Assembly (NCBI GenBank): GCA_044375955.1
Contig: JBILLS010000001.1
Location: 204,599 to 268,598, forward strand
DNA: 64,000 nucleotides
Direction: 5' to 3'
Origin: VGCC01 sp044375955
GTDB taxonomy: Bacteria > Actinomycetota > Actinomycetes > S36-B12
Shown here piece after piece: positions 7,216 to 16,649 of the stretch (the first letter of the stretch is position 1; each line of letters begins with the position of its first letter). A program made the translations under genes and the position numbers. The notes beneath the pieces were generated by a model. That model worked only from the letters and a program-made list of their open reading frames with translations. It was not told the DNA's origin and made no database searches.

Positions 7216-8181
7216 TCAGTGGGTCCGCATCGGAAGTGAATCGACGTTGTCGACGTACCAGGCGTAGGTCGATGCCACACCGTCGCGCAGGGTGATGGAG
7301 GGCCGCCAGCCGAGGGCGTTGATCCGTGAGGTGTCGAGCAGTTTGCGCGGCATGCCGTCGGGCTTCGACGAGTCCCACTCGATCTCACCCTCGTATCCGA
7401 TGACCGAGGCGACGGTCTCGGCGAGTTCGCGAATGGGCAGATCATCACCCCAGCCCACGTTGATGGTCTCGGGTGAGTCATAGCGGTCGATGAGCATCAA
7501 GCAGGCGTGCGCCAGGTCATCGACGTGCAGGAATTCCCGGCGGGGGGCACCCGTTCCCCACACCGTCACGCTCGACGCGCCACTGACCTTGGCCTCGTGG
7601 AATCGACGGATGAAGGCGGGCAGCACGTGCGAGGACTGCAGATCGAAGTTGTCATTCGGCCCGTACAGGTTCGTGGGCATCGCGGAGATCCACCGATGCC
7701 CGTACTGGGTACGGAACGCCTCGATGTAGTAGATGCCGGCGATCTTGGCCATCGCGTAGGCCTGGTTGGTCGGCTCAAGTGGACCGGTCATCAGTGATGA
7801 TTCCCGGATCGGTTGCGTTGCGTGACGTGGATAGATGCACGACGACCCCAGGAATAGGAACCGATCCACTTTTGCCTCGTGCGCTGCATCCATGACGTTT
7901 GTCTGGATGAGCATGTTGTCTTTGAGGAAGTCGACCGGGTAGGTGGAGTTCGCCATAATCCCGCCCACGCGTGCGGCGGCGTCGATCACGACGTCGGGCT
8001 TGGCCTCGAGGATCGCGGCGAATGTGGCATCGCGATCGCGCAGGTCGAGTTCGGAGGATGTGAAGCCGACGACCTCGCCCGCACCGGCGGCAGTGAGCGC
8101 ACGAACCAGCGCGGAACCTACGAGACCACGGTGACCGGCCACGTAGACCTTCTTGGTCGACCAGTCAAATGTGTCGGTCAC
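7216..8181 (-). CDS. fcl: GDP-L-fucose synthase
   Basis: 321 aa short-chain dehydrogenase. Visible motifs are the NADP loop GHRGLVGS (residues 16-23), GSSCIYP carrying the catalytic Ser and Cys, and the YAMAK catalytic Tyr/Lys pair. The downstream substrate region SSHVLPAFIRRFHEA also fits Fcl/WcaG. The enzyme epimerises and reduces GDP-4-keto-6-deoxymannose, the Gmd product, to GDP-L-fucose. Gmd itself lies 35 kb away at 42681 on the other strand. The gene is divergent from the first glycosylphosphotransferase (76 bases between starts). Confidence 0.9.
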   Translation of the reverse strand: MTDTFDWSTKKVYVAGHRGLVGSALVRALTAAGAGEVVGFTSSELDLRDRDATFAAILEAKPDVVIDAAARVGGIMANSTYPVDFLKDNMLIQTNVMDAAHEAKVDRFLFLGSSCIYPRHATQPIRESSLMTGPLEPTNQAYAMAKIAGIYYIEAFRTQYGHRWISAMPTNLYGPNDNFDLQSSHVLPAFIRRFHEAKVSGASSVTVWGTGAPRREFLHVDDLAHACLMLIDRYDSPETINVGWGDDLPIRELAETVASVIGYEGEIEWDSSKPDGMPRKLLDTSRINALGWRPSITLRDGVASTYAWYVDNVDSLPMRTH

Positions 8182-8256
8182 TATCGCCTATTCCCTCGGA
8201 GTCGCCTTCATCCTCGCATAGTTCACGGGAGGTACGGCCTACGCTAACCCTGGACG

Positions 8257-9693
8257 GTGACCCGGTGCACTCGAGCACTGCCAGCGGCATCGGAGGTGAG
8301 CACACTGGAAGTGAACCGAGGGCTTCGCTACCTCATCCTTGTCTCCGATCTGATCATCCTGATCACCGCTACGTTCATTGGTTTCGTCACGCGCTTCTCG
8401 GTTGCCGAACTCAACACGAGCCTCACGGGCGAGATCCAACTCGTGGGGACCCTGATCCCGCCGCTCTGGATCATCATGCTCGTTCTTGTCGGTGCTTACG
8501 ACACTCGAGTTCTCGGGCTCGGCTTGAGTGAATACGGGCGCTTGATCAAGTCGGCGCTCTGGATGGTGGCGATCGTGTCCCTGGTGAGCTTCCTGGGCAA
8601 GTTTGACACCTCGCGTGCCTACGTGCTGATTGCCATCCCTCTGGGCCTCCTCGGCCTACTGATCGAACGGTGGCTCTGGCGACGTTGGATCCTCCATCAA
8701 CGTAACCGTGGCAGGGAACTGCAACCGACCATTGTCGTGGGAGATCCTGATGAGCGCGGCCGCATCGCGGATGCGCTCGATGATCGACCGTGGGCCGGCT
8801 ACAGGGTGGTCGGCACGATGACAGGTCCAGCGACGGATCGCCCCACCGATGTCGATCTGTGGATCGACGAGTTGCTCCGGGTCGTGGATGAGAAGCGGGC
8901 GACGTGTATTGCACTCACCAGTTCGACGAACATCGGCAGCGCAGACGTCCGCGAGTTGAGTTGGCGGATCGAAGGGAGGGGTATCGACCTGCTCATCAGC
9001 TCTTCCTATGGCGCTATCACGGGACCCCGGCTGAGCCTCCGCGTCGCGACGGGTCTTCCCTTCATGCACCTCGACGAGGTGGGCCTCTCTGCGACGGAGC
9101 GTGGCCTGAAGCGGTTGATGGACGTTGTAGGCGCTGGAGCCCTCGTGATCGTGCTGTCGCCGGTGTTGCTCGTTATCGGACTCCTGATTCTGATCACGTC
9201 GGGCAGACCCGTCCTGTTTATTCAGCAGAGGGCGGGATTCCAAGGTGAGTTCTTCAATATGCTCAAGTTCCGAACGATGGTTCCCGATGCCGAAGACCAG
9301 CGTGAAGGCTTGCGTTCGGAGATGTCGGAACAGGGACCCACGTTGAAGTTGAAGGCGGACCCGCGCGTCACGCCCCTCGGAAGGTTCCTCCGACGCTGGT
9401 CCCTGGACGAGTTACCCCAACTGTTCAACGTCCTCGGTGGGTCAATGAGCCTGGTGGGTCCACGCCCACACCCCATCGACGACGTTGAGCGGTATCGGGA
9501 GGGGGATACGCGCCGCCTACTCGCCAAGCCTGGGATGACAGGTATGTGGCAGGTGGCGGGACGATCGGATCTCAGTTGGAAGGACGCGGTCGAACTTGAT
9601 CTCATCTACATCGAGAACTGGTCCCTGTTGGGAGATCTCACGATTCTCGCGCGCACTTTGCAGGCTGTCGTGAGTCGCCGGGGCGCCTACTAG
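8257..9693 (+). CDS. polyprenyl-phosphate glycosylphosphotransferase (initiating PGT) 1
   Basis: 478 aa from GTG 8257; GTG 8296 and GTG 8311 are alternatives. N-terminal transmembrane helices (about residues 25-150) and a Rossmann-like CoA-binding-type region (about 155-270) precede the C-terminal bacterial sugar transferase domain (from about 285). That domain has KFRTM (337-341), RRWSLDELPQLFNVL and SMSLVGPRP. Such WbaP/CpsE-like enzymes transfer a sugar-1-phosphate from a nucleotide sugar to undecaprenyl phosphate and begin glycan assembly at the inner membrane leaflet. A paralogue lies at 13111. Sugar specificity cannot be read from sequence. Confidence 0.9.
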   Translation: MTRCTRALPAASEVSTLEVNRGLRYLILVSDLIILITATFIGFVTRFSVAELNTSLTGEIQLVGTLIPPLWIIMLVLVGAYDTRVLGLGLSEYGRLIKSALWMVAIVSLVSFLGKFDTSRAYVLIAIPLGLLGLLIERWLWRRWILHQRNRGRELQPTIVVGDPDERGRIADALDDRPWAGYRVVGTMTGPATDRPTDVDLWIDELLRVVDEKRATCIALTSSTNIGSADVRELSWRIEGRGIDLLISSSYGAITGPRLSLRVATGLPFMHLDEVGLSATERGLKRLMDVVGAGALVIVLSPVLLVIGLLILITSGRPVLFIQQRAGFQGEFFNMLKFRTMVPDAEDQREGLRSEMSEQGPTLKLKADPRVTPLGRFLRRWSLDELPQLFNVLGGSMSLVGPRPHPIDDVERYREGDTRRLLAKPGMTGMWQVAGRSDLSWKDAVELDLIYIENWSLLGDLTILARTLQAVVSRRGAY

Positions 9694-9703
9694 GGTCCTG
9701 CGC

Positions 9704-10396
9704 GTGTGGTTTCGCACGAAGTCTCCATTACCTCCCGGCAAGTACCGGATGGGCGGCGCGCACTTCAAGGACGACGCCGAGTTCATCCGCACTGCCGTCG
9801 CCGATGTCACGCGCCTGGAGACATACGCCGGGTTGACGCGTGACTCCGCCCTGCTGGATTGGGGCTGTGGTGCGGGGCGGCTTGCGGTGGGAGTCCGCGA
9901 GAAGTTCGGACGCATCCGCGATTACCACGGTGTCGATATCCAGCCGGAGCTGATCGGGTGGGCGTCGAAGCATCTGACCGCGCCCGGATTCCGGTTCACC
10001 CTCATCGATGTCGCCAACGAGAGATACAACCCCGACGGCACCGCCGAACGCACGATTGGAGCGCAGCCGGATTCTGTCGATGTGTTCTACGCCTATTCCG
10101 TTTTCTCCCATCTGAACGACGTCGACACCCCGGCCTACCTCCACCTCATCGCCCAGGCGCTCACCCCGACGGGGAGGGCGTTCCTCACCTGCTTCGTCGA
10201 GGAGGGTGTGCCGGCGTGGGAGGAGAACCCGGCGGGGTACGGGCCCCTGGAATGGAAGGGCCGGCTGCACTGCACCCGGTTCAACAAGGACCATTTCGAG
10301 GAGCACGTGCGCGCGGCGGGATTGCGGGTGGAGCACTTCGAGCATGGGGGAGAGACCGACGGCCAATCCCTCTACGTGCTCGCCCGTACCGCCTAG
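9704..10396 (+). CDS. SAM-dependent methyltransferase (class I)
   Basis: 230 aa. Motif I is LLDWGCGAGRLAVG (about residues 50-63); an acidic DYHGVDIQPE strand end follows, then DVFYAYSVFSHL, the typical motif IV/V region of class I methyltransferases. It starts 11 bases after PGT1 and so is in its operon. A role in methylating a glycan residue or lipid-linked intermediate fits the context, but the acceptor is not known. Cytosolic. Confidence 0.8.
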   Translation: MWFRTKSPLPPGKYRMGGAHFKDDAEFIRTAVADVTRLETYAGLTRDSALLDWGCGAGRLAVGVREKFGRIRDYHGVDIQPELIGWASKHLTAPGFRFTLIDVANERYNPDGTAERTIGAQPDSVDVFYAYSVFSHLNDVDTPAYLHLIAQALTPTGRAFLTCFVEEGVPAWEENPAGYGPLEWKGRLHCTRFNKDHFEEHVRAAGLRVEHFEHGGETDGQSLYVLARTA

Positions 10397-10426
10397 TCCG
10401 CACACCCGAATCCGAACACCCCTGCG

Positions 10427-10463
10427 GAACCGTGGGTCGCTCCCGCGGGAGCGCCGCCGGTTC
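10427..10463. repeat. nested inverted repeat between methyltransferase and glycoside hydrolase genes
   Basis: A perfect 16-bp palindrome CGCTCCCGCGGGAGCG at 10438-10453 sits inside outer arms GAACCG (10427-10432) and CGGTTC (10458-10463). It is followed by a weak CTAGTTT. It could terminate the methyltransferase transcript or act as an operator ahead of the hydrolase pair. Confidence 0.5.
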
Positions 10464-10503
10464 GGCTAGTTTCGTAAAGCCACTTCTACGTGAGGATTTC
10501 CCC

Positions 10504-11754
10504 ATGCGCCGTGCCCTCGTCACCGCCCTTGCCTGCCTCGCCCTCACCGCCTCGAGCATCCCGCTTGCCGCCGGTGCGCAGGCTGCGGAGAACCCGGTCA
10601 AGCCCACCCAGTTCGGCATGCACGTCATCGAGATCGCCAACGGTGGTGCGCCCACGGTGAAGTACGGCGCACTGCGTCTATGGGATGCGGGTGTGGCGTG
10701 GGGTCAGGTGGAGCAGAAGAAGGGCAAGTACTGGTGGAACGGCCTCGATGCCGCAATCGCGAATGCGAACAGCCAGAAGGTCAGCACCATGTACGTCTTG
10801 GGCAGTTCGCCGAAGTGGGCGGCGCAGAACCCCAATCAAGGGAAGTACCCGAATATGGGTGCGGCCTCCACACCGAATATGAAGGCGTGGAAGTCCTGGG
10901 TGAATGCCGTCAGCCAGCGCTACGGCGCGAGCATCGATGCGTACCAGATCTGGAACGAGGCGAACCTCGCGGACTTCTACCAGGGCACGCCGAAGGAGAT
11001 GGCGCAGCTCACCCGGGAGGCTTACAAGATCATCCGCCGCAACGATCCCACCGCGAAGGTTGTGTCCGCATCGTCCACGGTACGCCTCGAGTCGGCCTAT
11101 CAGCGGTTCTTCCCCGCGTACTTGAAGGAGCTCAAGAAGATGGGGTGGCCCATCGATGTGATCTCCTTCCACACCTACCCACAGGGCACGGGAACTCCCG
11201 CGGATCGTGAGCAGTTCATCGAGCTCACCCGCGCGGACATGAAGCAGGTCAAGGTGCCGGGGAACATCCCGCTCTGGGATACGGAGATCAACTACGGCAT
11301 CAGGGGACCGGGCGGTATCGGTGGGCGCCAGATCGGCGGGGACACCGCTGCCGCATGGACCGCGCAGACCTACCTGCAGAACGTGCTCTACGGCATCGAT
11401 CGCTCGTACTGGTACTACTGGTTCCGGCCGGATGGTCGCCTCGGCATCGTGATGCAGCCGGGAACCCCGGGCGCGATTGGCTACCAGACCGCCTACAACT
11501 GGCTGGCGGGTTCGTTCTACTCCTGTACTAAGGGGGACGTGAACGTGTGCCAGCTCGGGGACAACGGAAACCCCGAGGTGGTCGTCTGGAAGTCATCGGG
11601 CAGCGGCACCTACACTGTTCCTGCGAACGCCACGGTGCAGTGCACCGCCATGAACGTGTGTACACCTGTGGCACCGGGAACATCCGTCAGCGTTGGGAGC
11701 ATGCCCCTATGGTTCGGGTCAAGCAACAGGAACTTCGTAAATCAGCAGCCGTAG
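10504..11754 (+). CDS. secreted clan GH-A glycoside hydrolase (GH39/PslG-like)
   Basis: 416 aa with a Sec signal peptide (cleavage near AQA/AEN, about residue 28). The remainder is a TIM-barrel hydrolase: QIWNEANL gives the acid/base E152 after the usual Asn, and LWDTEINYG gives the nucleophile E261, the order expected for clan A (GH39, GH5). PslG of Pseudomonas is a comparable endoglycosidase inside an exopolysaccharide locus. I start at ATG 10504 because it gives the signal peptide. It lies tandem to a lipoprotein paralogue, with 46 bases of overlap. It probably trims or cuts the locus' own glycan outside the membrane. Confidence 0.85.
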   Translation: MRRALVTALACLALTASSIPLAAGAQAAENPVKPTQFGMHVIEIANGGAPTVKYGALRLWDAGVAWGQVEQKKGKYWWNGLDAAIANANSQKVSTMYVLGSSPKWAAQNPNQGKYPNMGAASTPNMKAWKSWVNAVSQRYGASIDAYQIWNEANLADFYQGTPKEMAQLTREAYKIIRRNDPTAKVVSASSTVRLESAYQRFFPAYLKELKKMGWPIDVISFHTYPQGTGTPADREQFIELTRADMKQVKVPGNIPLWDTEINYGIRGPGGIGGRQIGGDTAAAWTAQTYLQNVLYGIDRSYWYYWFRPDGRLGIVMQPGTPGAIGYQTAYNWLAGSFYSCTKGDVNVCQLGDNGNPEVVVWKSSGSGTYTVPANATVQCTAMNVCTPVAPGTSVSVGSMPLWFGSSNRNFVNQQP

Positions 11755-13010
11755 CGATCCTTGCGGTGGGTGCTCTTGCACTCTCCGCGTGCGGTGGTGG
11801 GGGTGGCGACACGCCAGCTCCGGCCGAGGAGACAGCGGCGTCCGCGCCTGCAGCCGACCCCAACGCAATCAAGCCGACCCTTGTGGGCATGCATATCGAG
11901 GGCGTCGAGGGAGGCGCGTGGGCGAGCGCCCCGTTCGGTGCCCTGCGTCTCTGGGACAACGGCACAGGGTGGTCACAGATCGAACGCGCGAAGGGTGAGT
12001 TCAAGTGGGACAACCTCGAGGGTGCCCTGGCGAATGCCGAGTCCAAGGGAATGACCGAGATCCTGTATGTACTCGGCACCACGCCGGAGTGGGCGGCTAC
12101 GGAGATCAACGAGAAGGACTACCCACAGCCCGGTGCCGCCTCCGCACTAAAGAACCTGGAGGACTGGGACGCCTGGGTCACAGCCGTAGTCGAGAAGTTC
12201 GGTGACCGGATCAACGCCTACCAGATCTGGAACGAGGCGAACCTGAAGAACTTCTACAACGGAACGCCCAAGCAGATGGCGGAGATGACCAAGCGCGCCT
12301 ACGACATCATCAAGGCGAATGACCCCGATGCACTCGTCGTCTCCGCATCACCGTCCACGCGACTTGCGAGCGCATTCGACCGGTTCTTCCCTGAGTACCT
12401 CAATGAACTCAAGGCACTCAACTGGCCGATCGATGTTGTTGCCATCCACACGTACCCGGATGGGGCGGGGGATCCCGTGGCACGCGGCGCACTCATCGAG
12501 AAGGCGCAGGCGGCACTCACGGCGGCAGGTGCACCCGATCTGCCGCTGTGGGATACGGAGTTGAACTACGGCCTCGCCGGACCAGGTGATATCCCGCGCA
12601 CCGAGATCACCGGACCGCGCGCTGCGGGCTTCGTCGTCCGCACCTACATCGATGACCTGCGCTACGGCATCGATCGGTCCTACTGGTACATCTGGACTCT
12701 GGGGCAATACGACCTGCTCGGAATCCAGGCTTATGCGGGAACCGACGCCGAGCAGGGGTTCTTCGCGGTCGACAACTGGGTCACGGGCGCGTCTTTCGGT
12801 GGCTGCACGGAGAACGCTGGTGCTGTGACGTGCGAGTTCACTCGCGACGGCACCTCGTGGATCGTGGCGTGGGCCGAGACCGGTGAGGTCCCCTACACCA
12901 CCCCGGAGAACTCCCAACTGGTCTGTGATCCGCTGTCGCAGTGCCAGGAGGCGGGACCGGGAACGCAGATCACCCTCACGGAGATCCCGGTCCGCGTTTA
13001 CCTGCAGTAG
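11709..13010 (+). CDS. lipoprotein clan GH-A glycoside hydrolase, paralogue of the upstream gene
   Basis: 433 aa. A lipobox LSAC with Cys28 follows a hydrophobic core, so this copy is membrane-anchored; a Gly-rich and Pro/Ala linker follows. The TIM barrel carries acid/base E176 (IWNEANL) and nucleophile E284 (LWDTELNYG), and the flanking YGIDRSYWY motif matches the upstream paralogue. ATG 11709 is the only start giving the lipoprotein signal, so the gene overlaps the previous one by 46 bases in another frame. Two catalytically intact copies, one free and one anchored, suggest distinct sites of action on the same glycan. Confidence 0.85.
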   Translation: MVRVKQQELRKSAAVAILAVGALALSACGGGGGDTPAPAEETAASAPAADPNAIKPTLVGMHIEGVEGGAWASAPFGALRLWDNGTGWSQIERAKGEFKWDNLEGALANAESKGMTEILYVLGTTPEWAATEINEKDYPQPGAASALKNLEDWDAWVTAVVEKFGDRINAYQIWNEANLKNFYNGTPKQMAEMTKRAYDIIKANDPDALVVSASPSTRLASAFDRFFPEYLNELKALNWPIDVVAIHTYPDGAGDPVARGALIEKAQAALTAAGAPDLPLWDTELNYGLAGPGDIPRTEITGPRAAGFVVRTYIDDLRYGIDRSYWYIWTLGQYDLLGIQAYAGTDAEQGFFAVDNWVTGASFGGCTENAGAVTCEFTRDGTSWIVAWAETGEVPYTTPENSQLVCDPLSQCQEAGPGTQITLTEIPVRVYLQ

Positions 13011-13110
13011 CGGGGAGTAGCCAGGCACGCTCCCGGTTGAGGACGCACTTCGGAAACGGTCGGAAGCGGTCGTCGCTGGTACTGTGATGTGACGCATGTG
13101 GGAGGTGTCG

Positions 13111-14628
13111 ATGGCGAGTGATGAGCTGACCGATACCGGCGCTCTCCGTAAGCTGGCTTCTGACCCGCATACCAAGCAGGGCTGGATCTCCTCGGATAGG
13201 CACCGTGACCGGCCGCACCAGCGCCGTGATCCCCTCCGTGTCTATGCGGTACGAGCCATCGCGTTCGATGCCGCTGCGATCATTGTCGCCGCCGTCATTG
13301 GTTTCGTTCTGCGGTGGACCATTCCCTACGACCTGAACATCTCCGACTACACCTATGTTCTGTTCGCACTCGTCGTTGTGGTGTCGTGGATCAGTGCCTT
13401 GTTGGCACGTGGGGCCTACGACACTCGGATCCTGGGTGTCGGCTCGGAGGAGTTTAAGCGGGTCATCACCGCATCTGGTGCGGTGTTCGCGGCCGTGGCC
13501 ATCGTGGCCTTCGCGTTCAAACTTGATCTGTCCCGTGGTTTCGTGCTCATCACCTTCGTCGTCGGCCTGCTCCTTCTTCTGTGTGTGCGGTGGTCACTGC
13601 GCGCCTGGCTGCGCAATGAAAGGCGTTACGGGCACTTCCTGCACCGCACCGTGGTGATCGGGACGGGATCCAGGAGTGAGGGGATCATCGATTTGCTCGA
13701 TCGTGATCCGGTTGCTGGGTTCACCGTCGTGGACGTCATCCCCGAACCCGTCGGCGATGGGGAGATGGGCGTGGTGGATGACCCCACGCTGGAGGCATGG
13801 CTCGATGAGGTGATGGCGCGGATCTCGATCGTGGATGCGGACACCGTGGCGGTTGCAGACAGCCCCAACCTAGGCCAGCGGGTGATCAAGAAGCTCGCCT
13901 GGCGGCTCGAGGGTCCGCGCGTGGACCTTCTCGTGGCACCAACGCTGGGTGACTTCGCCGGTCCGCGCGTGACAATGCGCATGCAGGCCGATCTTCCGTT
14001 GATCCACTTGGACGAGCCGCAGCTCACCGGCTCCAAGCGCGTGATCAAGCGCGGGCTGGACATTGTGTTCGGGGTGCTGCTCGCGATTCTGTTCCTGCCG
14101 TTCATGGTCGTTGCCGCCATCGGAACGTTCTTCTCCAGCCGTGGGCCGGTCTTCTATCGGCAGCAGCGCATCGGGCGCGGTGGTGAGACCATCACCGTCA
14201 CGAAGTTCCGGACCATGTATGTCGGATCGGATCAGCAGCGCGAGGACGTCATCGGGATGCCCGATGATCGCATCTACGAGCGCTACAAGAACGATCCACG
14301 GATCACCCCGTTTGGTCGAGTGCTGCGCAGATGGTCCATCGATGAGATGCCGCAGATCGTCAACGTCATTGGCGGCTCCATGTCCCTCGTGGGACCGCGG
14401 CCCGTGCTCCTCGATGAGATCCCGCTGTTCGAGGACGACGATCACCGCCGTCACTTGACCAAGCCCGGTCTCACCGGCCTCTGGCAGGTGTCTGGGCGAA
14501 AGGCGGTGGACTGGGACGAGCGCATGCGGATGGACTTGGACTACGTCGAGCACTGGTCGCCGGCCCTTGACCTGGTCATCGTGGCCAAGACGGTCCGGGT
14601 CGTCGTCTCGGGCAAAGGCGCCTACTAG
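13111..14628 (+). CDS. polyprenyl-phosphate glycosylphosphotransferase (initiating PGT) 2
   Basis: 505 aa. GGGAGG at 13100-13105 positions the start at ATG 13111 rather than the in-frame ATG at 13096. The architecture equals PGT1: N-terminal helices, a Rossmann-like middle region, then the sugar transferase domain with KFRTM, RRWSIDEMPQIVNV and SMSLVGPRP. The shared GAYDTRILG segment also shows paralogy with PGT1. With PGT1 it brackets the methyltransferase and the two glycoside hydrolases. A second initiating enzyme implies either a second glycan or a specificity switch. Confidence 0.9.
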   Translation: MASDELTDTGALRKLASDPHTKQGWISSDRHRDRPHQRRDPLRVYAVRAIAFDAAAIIVAAVIGFVLRWTIPYDLNISDYTYVLFALVVVVSWISALLARGAYDTRILGVGSEEFKRVITASGAVFAAVAIVAFAFKLDLSRGFVLITFVVGLLLLLCVRWSLRAWLRNERRYGHFLHRTVVIGTGSRSEGIIDLLDRDPVAGFTVVDVIPEPVGDGEMGVVDDPTLEAWLDEVMARISIVDADTVAVADSPNLGQRVIKKLAWRLEGPRVDLLVAPTLGDFAGPRVTMRMQADLPLIHLDEPQLTGSKRVIKRGLDIVFGVLLAILFLPFMVVAAIGTFFSSRGPVFYRQQRIGRGGETITVTKFRTMYVGSDQQREDVIGMPDDRIYERYKNDPRITPFGRVLRRWSIDEMPQIVNVIGGSMSLVGPRPVLLDEIPLFEDDDHRRHLTKPGLTGLWQVSGRKAVDWDERMRMDLDYVEHWSPALDLVIVAKTVRVVVSGKGAY

Positions 14629-14629
14629 C

Positions 14630-14652
14630 GCCCCCGAGGAGCCCTTGGGGGC
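14630..14652 (+). terminator. GC hairpin after PGT2
   Basis: GCCCCC (14630-14635) pairs with GGGGGC (14647-14652) directly after the PGT2 stop and before the DUF4012 gene. There is no clear T tract, so this is a weak intrinsic terminator or RNA-processing hairpin at best. Confidence 0.35.
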
Positions 14653-14678
14653 CTCACTCGGCGACCTAGACTGACGAG

Positions 14679-16649
14679 GTGTCCGACCGGTCTCTGCGTC
14701 CGCGCTGGCCGTTGATCCTCGCTCTCGCCTCCGCTGGCGCCGTGGGCGCCTTCCTGCTGTGGCTTCAGGCCGGTCTGCTCGCGGGCTTGACCCTGGCCGC
14801 CTCGGGTGGTGTCGGATTGCAGAGCAACCTGTCGGCGGCGGCCGATGACCTGGTTTCCGGTGATTATGCGGCGGGTGAGAGGTCCTTCCAGGAAGCCTCC
14901 GTCGCGGCGGAGCGGGTCCTCAAGAGCACGGACCTCGCGCAGGTCGATCTGATCGAGCGGGTCCCTCCTCTCGAGACCGCGGTGCAGAACTGGAGGAGGG
15001 TCGCGGAATCCGTGGTGGGGGTCGCGCAGGGCACGGGGGAGTTGCTGTCCCTGTATGGCGACTTGTCCGGGAAAGCTGGTGGCGAGCGCATCTTCTCCGA
15101 TGGCGCGATCAATATCGACATGCTGAATGACCTTCCCGTGCGCGTGGAGCGGGCTACCGAGCGCCTGGGCTTCGCTGAGCGCAACCTCGCGGCGATCCAG
15201 ACCACCACACCCTTCACGACACAGCTCGACGCTATGCGTGCGACCGCGCTGAAGGAGATGCGACCGGCGCAGGACGCAGTCGCCGCCCTTGCCGATATCG
15301 CTCCAGTTCTTCCGAGTGCACTCGGCGCCGACGGTCCACGGCGGTACCTCGTGGCGATAGGGAATCAAGCGGAGATGCGCGCCTCCGGGGGGGCACCGCT
15401 CACGCTGGTCATGGTGGAATTCGATCAGGGACGCATCTCCATCCCCATCAAGGGCCAGACGAGCACGCAACTCTTCCCGCCACTGAATGCCCCCGTGCGG
15501 TGGTACGGCCCCAGCCTCAACCCGTTCTTCTCCGGGAACACACGTTTTGCGCCATTCGTCGTCACCAACACCCATCCCAACTTCGTCTACTCGGCGCAGG
15601 AGATGGCGGCGAGTTGGACGGGGGGCAACTATCCCCGGGTCGATGGTGTGGTGTTCCTCGATCTCACAGCGATCGCTGCGGTGCTCAACGCTACGGGTCC
15701 GATCGACTCATCCGTCTACGGCACCGTCACGGGTGACCAACTAGGTCAGATCCTGCTGATCGACGCCTACGCGACCTTCGGTCAGGAAGAAGCCGACCAA
15801 CGCCAGGCGGCCAATCAGCAACTGCTCGACGAACTCATGGCACGACTGCTCTCCGGCGATGATCTGATCACGGTGGTCCAATCTCTCGCGAGCACGATTC
15901 CCGGGCGTCACTTCCAGGTCTGGATGCGGGAGCCGAAACTGCAACAGCTTTCCCTCGATGCTGGCACCGCCGGGTACGTTGCCGACCCGAAGACCGGTGA
16001 CTGGTCCGCGGTCTATACCCAGAACGGCAATCAGTCCAAAGTTGATGTGTTCCAGCAACGCAACACGCTCATGCAGGTTGCGCTGCGCGAGGACGGATCC
16101 GCTGGCATCAACCAGGTGATCACGATCACCAACCAGACCCCTCCCGATCGCCCCGAGGGCCCACCGGAGCGCATCGGCTACGAGACCATGTGGGTCAAGA
16201 ACGCCCACATCATCTACATCCCCAATTCCGCTCAGGCATTCCGTGCCTCCTTCCCGTCCGACTTCAGCATCCGGCCCTTCAAGGGACACTCCCGCCAGCA
16301 GGCGGGGAGCGGGTTCGTCTCCGACGGATTCGGCAACCGCATGGTGCGCGTTGTGGGCTGGACACCCCCCGGTGGAACATCACAGGTCGTGGTGTCCTAC
16401 GAACTGCCCCCGGGAACTTTCAGCGCGGTCGGTGGATCTCCGGAGGAGGCCCGGCAACCCGCACTGGTCTACCGGCTCCGAGCGGAGCCCCAGGCGGTCT
16501 TCCTCCCTCCTACGCTCTCGGTCACCGTGATCCCGCCTCCGGGGTACCGGGTAACGCCCTATAGCGGCATGGAGATCACCGGTAACGCCGCTACGGTCAG
16601 TGCCGTGCTCGATCGACCGGTGGATGTCGGCATGGAGTTCACCCGGTGA
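14679..16649 (+). CDS. DUF4012 domain protein, membrane-anchored extracellular
   Basis: 656 aa from GTG 14679. One transmembrane segment (about residues 12-40) anchors a long extracytoplasmic region. The phrase RRYLVAIGNQAEMRASGG (about 224-241) is the hallmark of DUF4012, found in actinobacterial polysaccharide loci and often compared with LytR-type proteins. It overlaps the following membrane gene by four bases. A role in surface-glycan assembly or attachment is inferred from context; the biochemistry is not established. Confidence 0.8.
   Translation: MSDRSLRPRWPLILALASAGAVGAFLLWLQAGLLAGLTLAASGGVGLQSNLSAAADDLVSGDYAAGERSFQEASVAAERVLKSTDLAQVDLIERVPPLETAVQNWRRVAESVVGVAQGTGELLSLYGDLSGKAGGERIFSDGAINIDMLNDLPVRVERATERLGFAERNLAAIQTTTPFTTQLDAMRATALKEMRPAQDAVAALADIAPVLPSALGADGPRRYLVAIGNQAEMRASGGAPLTLVMVEFDQGRISIPIKGQTSTQLFPPLNAPVRWYGPSLNPFFSGNTRFAPFVVTNTHPNFVYSAQEMAASWTGGNYPRVDGVVFLDLTAIAAVLNATGPIDSSVYGTVTGDQLGQILLIDAYATFGQEEADQRQAANQQLLDELMARLLSGDDLITVVQSLASTIPGRHFQVWMREPKLQQLSLDAGTAGYVADPKTGDWSAVYTQNGNQSKVDVFQQRNTLMQVALREDGSAGINQVITITNQTPPDRPEGPPERIGYETMWVKNAHIIYIPNSAQAFRASFPSDFSIRPFKGHSRQQAGSGFVSDGFGNRMVRVVGWTPPGGTSQVVVSYELPPGTFSAVGGSPEEARQPALVYRLRAEPQAVFLPPTLSVTVIPPPGYRVTPYSGMEITGNAATVSAVLDRPVDVGMEFTR

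Noticed and set aside
12348..13175. 275-aa minus-strand open frame
   Set aside because: It is antisense to the lipoprotein hydrolase whose catalytic motifs are intact, and it has no recognisable domain.
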